NCBI RefSeq assembly: GCF_900143695.1
Contig: NZ_FRFE01000002.1
Location: 62,001 to 126,000, forward strand
DNA from: Desulfopila aestuarii DSM 18488
GTDB lineage: Bacteria > Desulfobacterota > Desulfobulbia > Desulfobulbales > Desulfocapsaceae
Length of the DNA: 64,000 nucleotides
Direction of reading: 5' to 3'
Below are positions 62,581 through 64,000 of this stretch, piece by piece. How positions within the stretch are numbered: the stretch's first letter is position 1; every line of letters starts with the position of its first letter. The notes beneath the pieces are model-generated. The model saw only the letters and a list, made by a program, of their open reading frames with translations. It ran no database searches and had not been told where the DNA came from. The translations under genes and the position numbers were made by a program.

Positions 62581-63036
62581 TCAACGTCGTCTATTCAGCG
62601 GCAGGTCGGCGGATTCGGATAATTCATTCATGTAGTCTGCAAACTCGTTTGCAGTTGTCTTCATATCGTTGAACGTTTTTGTTGCCCCGTTCAGATTTTC
62701 CTCTTCCGCATTTCTGGTGAAGAGGATTGACGAGAGCTGGAGAGCACCCGAAAGAGTTTTGATCTTCTCCTGTGCGGCAAGCTCGACCTCATCTTGAATA
62801 AGGGTCGGAATCTTCTCTGCGAGAGTGGTAATGAGCTTTCCGTCTTCTGCGGCTCTGTGCAGCTCTTTGCCTTCGTTGAGGACACGTTGAATTCTATTGA
62901 TAGAGGAATCGACCTGGGTGAGAGCTGTGTTGACTTCAGTAACGGTCTTGTAGAGACCGTAAACAGCATATACAGCACAGCCATGCACAAACATAAGCCC
63001 TGCTATTAGAAGAATATATCGGGGAAGACGCTTCAT
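62581..63036 (-). CDS. Membrane-anchored coiled-coil protein
   Basis: A 151-residue protein of unknown family: an N-terminal membrane segment (residues about 6-27) and a long helical, coiled-coil-like tail with heptad-type spacing (VNTALTQVDSSINRIQRVL, LITTLAEKIPTLIQDEVELA). It could be a periplasmic or cytoplasmic helical protein anchored to the inner membrane. Start at ATG 63036 with AGGTG upstream. It lies 149 bases upstream of the cvfB start on the same strand. Confidence 0.65.
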   Translation of the reverse strand: MKRLPRYILLIAGLMFVHGCAVYAVYGLYKTVTEVNTALTQVDSSINRIQRVLNEGKELHRAAEDGKLITTLAEKIPTLIQDEVELAAQEKIKTLSGALQLSSILFTRNAEEENLNGATKTFNDMKTTANEFADYMNELSESADLPLNRRR

Positions 63037-63383
63037 GGGTGACACCTAAAGGAGAGAAATTAACTGTCGCTGAGAGCAGCGCGAAATTGATTCGTATACT
63101 AGATGAAATATGCCGGGGAATCCAGCGAAGTGGTGCGCCGATAAGCCGCCCCATTCCATTAGCGAACCTCGGTGAGGGCGTTGATTGGATTTCTGGTAGC
63201 GAACCGAACAGGTCGCTTCCCGGGGATTTTTCTGGGACTTGAGGACGCCGTAATTACCTTACTGTTCGCACTTTCACAATGTATTTTTTTAAAAACGAAC
63301 AATAGGACGCGGACGTGAAACATGCTTCATGTTTTTCAATCCACAGAGTAGAAGAGCGGAAAACTTGTGGTTCGTACACTTTT
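63037..63383. other. Intergenic region without recognisable gene
   Basis: About 350 bases between the TIR-protein gene and the coiled-coil protein gene, both on the minus strand. No hairpin terminator or RNA gene stands out; the AT-rich part near 63270-63300 may hold a promoter. Confidence 0.45.
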
Positions 63384-64000
63384 TCACTGCGCCTGTTCAG
63401 GGGGCGTGGGCGGAGCAAGATCGCCTAAGTCCGAGTTTGCGAGTATCATCCAGGTTAAAGGGCCAGGAATGCCGTCAACCATGGCGACATGACATCGACG
63501 TGCCTGAAACTCTCGCACGGCATCACGGGTTTTCTTGCCAAAGACACCATCGATGGGCCCAGGGTCAAGGCCTACCCTGGTTAGCTCGGTCTGCAGAGCA
63601 GCAACCGCGGGACCTTCTGCACCTTGTCGCCAACCGCCGCGCACAGCGGAGAAAATGCGTTCAGCAATAGCGCGTTGCTCAGCGGTCAACGCATTGACGA
63701 TGTCCCGTTCAGAGACGAGGAATCCGGGAAGTTTCTGACAGAGCCGCAGGCCAGGCATTTTGCCGCCAACGACGTTTTCAAACTGAAGATCAGCTACACA
63801 GTCGATAATAGCATTTTGTTCAAGAAGGAGTGGAAGAATGAGGCGTCCTTGCTGCTTGGCTCGTTCGACTTCCCGGGAGATCCACGTTGACCTCTGTGCC
63901 GCTTGAGACATGATAACGAGGACAACGGTTGAGCTATCAAGCTGGTTCAGGATTTCCGTTTCCCATTTGGCGCCGTAATCGATGTCGTTGTCAAACCAGA
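63384..64000 (-). CDS. TIR domain protein with C-terminal peptidoglycan-binding domain (partial)
   Basis: The frame runs off the right edge, so the N-terminus is missing; 205 codons are visible. They begin inside a TIR domain (WFDNDIDYGAKWETEIL, STVVLVIMS, STWISREVERAKQQ, LILPLLLEQ); the glutamate encoded at 63870-63872 (in SxxWxxxE) fits the NADase catalytic position. A linker of about 60 residues leads to a peptidoglycan-binding-1 domain (VAALQTELTRVGL, GPIDGVFGKKTRDAVREFQ, DGIPGPLTWMIL). Bacterial TIR proteins cut NAD+ in immunity or act in protein contacts; the peptidoglycan-binding part suggests a link to cell-wall recognition. Confidence 0.8.
   Translation of the reverse strand, partial: WFDNDIDYGAKWETEILNQLDSSTVVLVIMSQAAQRSTWISREVERAKQQGRLILPLLLEQNAIIDCVADLQFENVVGGKMPGLRLCQKLPGFLVSERDIVNALTAEQRAIAERIFSAVRGGWRQGAEGPAVAALQTELTRVGLDPGPIDGVFGKKTRDAVREFQARRCHVAMVDGIPGPLTWMILANSDLGDLAPPTPPEQAQ

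Noticed and set aside
1-64000. CRISPR array or cas genes
   Set aside because: No regularly spaced identical repeats and no Cas-like proteins; the only tandem repeats are in the GNTD coding region.

Overview
The window is chromosomal DNA of a Gram-negative bacterium with an outer membrane. The gene content points to the Desulfobacterota (deltaproteobacterial sulfate-reducer relatives, Desulfobulbales-like): rubredoxin-type proteins, a glutaredoxin/ferredoxin-thioredoxin-reductase fusion, BMP-type binding proteins, signalling proteins ending in a CxxC...CPxC module, and an ArsR/Acr3/permease arsenic locus. The placement is inferred from content; no rRNA gene is present. Most genes sit in tight operons with 1-4 base start/stop overlaps. 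I see no phage, no intact insertion sequence and no CRISPR array.

Layout. 1-4504: end of a YbhG/F/S/R-type ABC-2 exporter operon. 4662-6556: exported TIM-barrel glycosidase-like protein and a LysE/RhtB exporter. 6669-7487: double rubredoxin-like/DUF2231 membrane protein. 7924-10744: MacB/LolCD-type ABC transporter with an FtrD-like (DUF2318) protein and a Cys-rich exported protein. 11074-16200: BMP-family lipoprotein, large hybrid histidine kinase and response regulator in one operon. 16567-17217: PAS protein with the same C-terminal CxxC module as the regulator. 17373-21096: ribonuclease III, radical SAM protein and ABC-F ATPase. 21159-21234: tRNA-Cys with its own promoter and terminator. 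21847-23127: citrate synthase. 23407-29019: YkgJ-like Cys-cluster protein, EamA transporter, Usp, DUF4037 + DUF4125 pair and an exported cysteine-peptidase-like protein. 29160-31081: ATP-grasp protein plus esterase. 31145-36550: a Usp remnant and an arsenic locus (acr3, Fe-S protein, DGC protein, arsC facing arsR, permease, thioredoxin-like). 36999-39863: Usp, D-Ala-D-Ala carboxypeptidase, enoyl-CoA hydratase. 40021-44804: polyamine-type ABC importer with a glycerophosphodiesterase.

45662-50080 is the most interesting segment. It looks like a divergent functional-amyloid (Fap-type) locus: a coiled-coil/beta-barrel outer-membrane protein (FapF-like), a periplasmic C39 cysteine peptidase (FapD-like), an Asn/Thr/Asp-rich GNTD-repeat fibre candidate (FapC-like) and two small exported proteins. 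Both small proteins carry a double-glycine leader-like motif that would be a natural cleavage site for a C39 peptidase. Short sequence motifs are shared among the three secreted proteins.

50858-53113: MBL-fold lipoprotein, glutaredoxin-FTR fusion and a small protein. 53251-60464: a nine-gene operon (DUF3833 lipoprotein, chalcone-isomerase-like, SnoaL-like, SDR, two FAD oxidoreductases, DUF1365, CFA-synthase-like methyltransferase, DUF2878) of the type tied to modified (cyclopropane or furan) membrane fatty acids and light/singlet-oxygen stress. 60712-63036: sugar isomerase-like TIM barrel, CvfB-like S1 protein and a membrane-anchored coiled-coil protein. 63384-64000: a TIR-domain protein with a C-terminal peptidoglycan-binding domain, cut by the window end.
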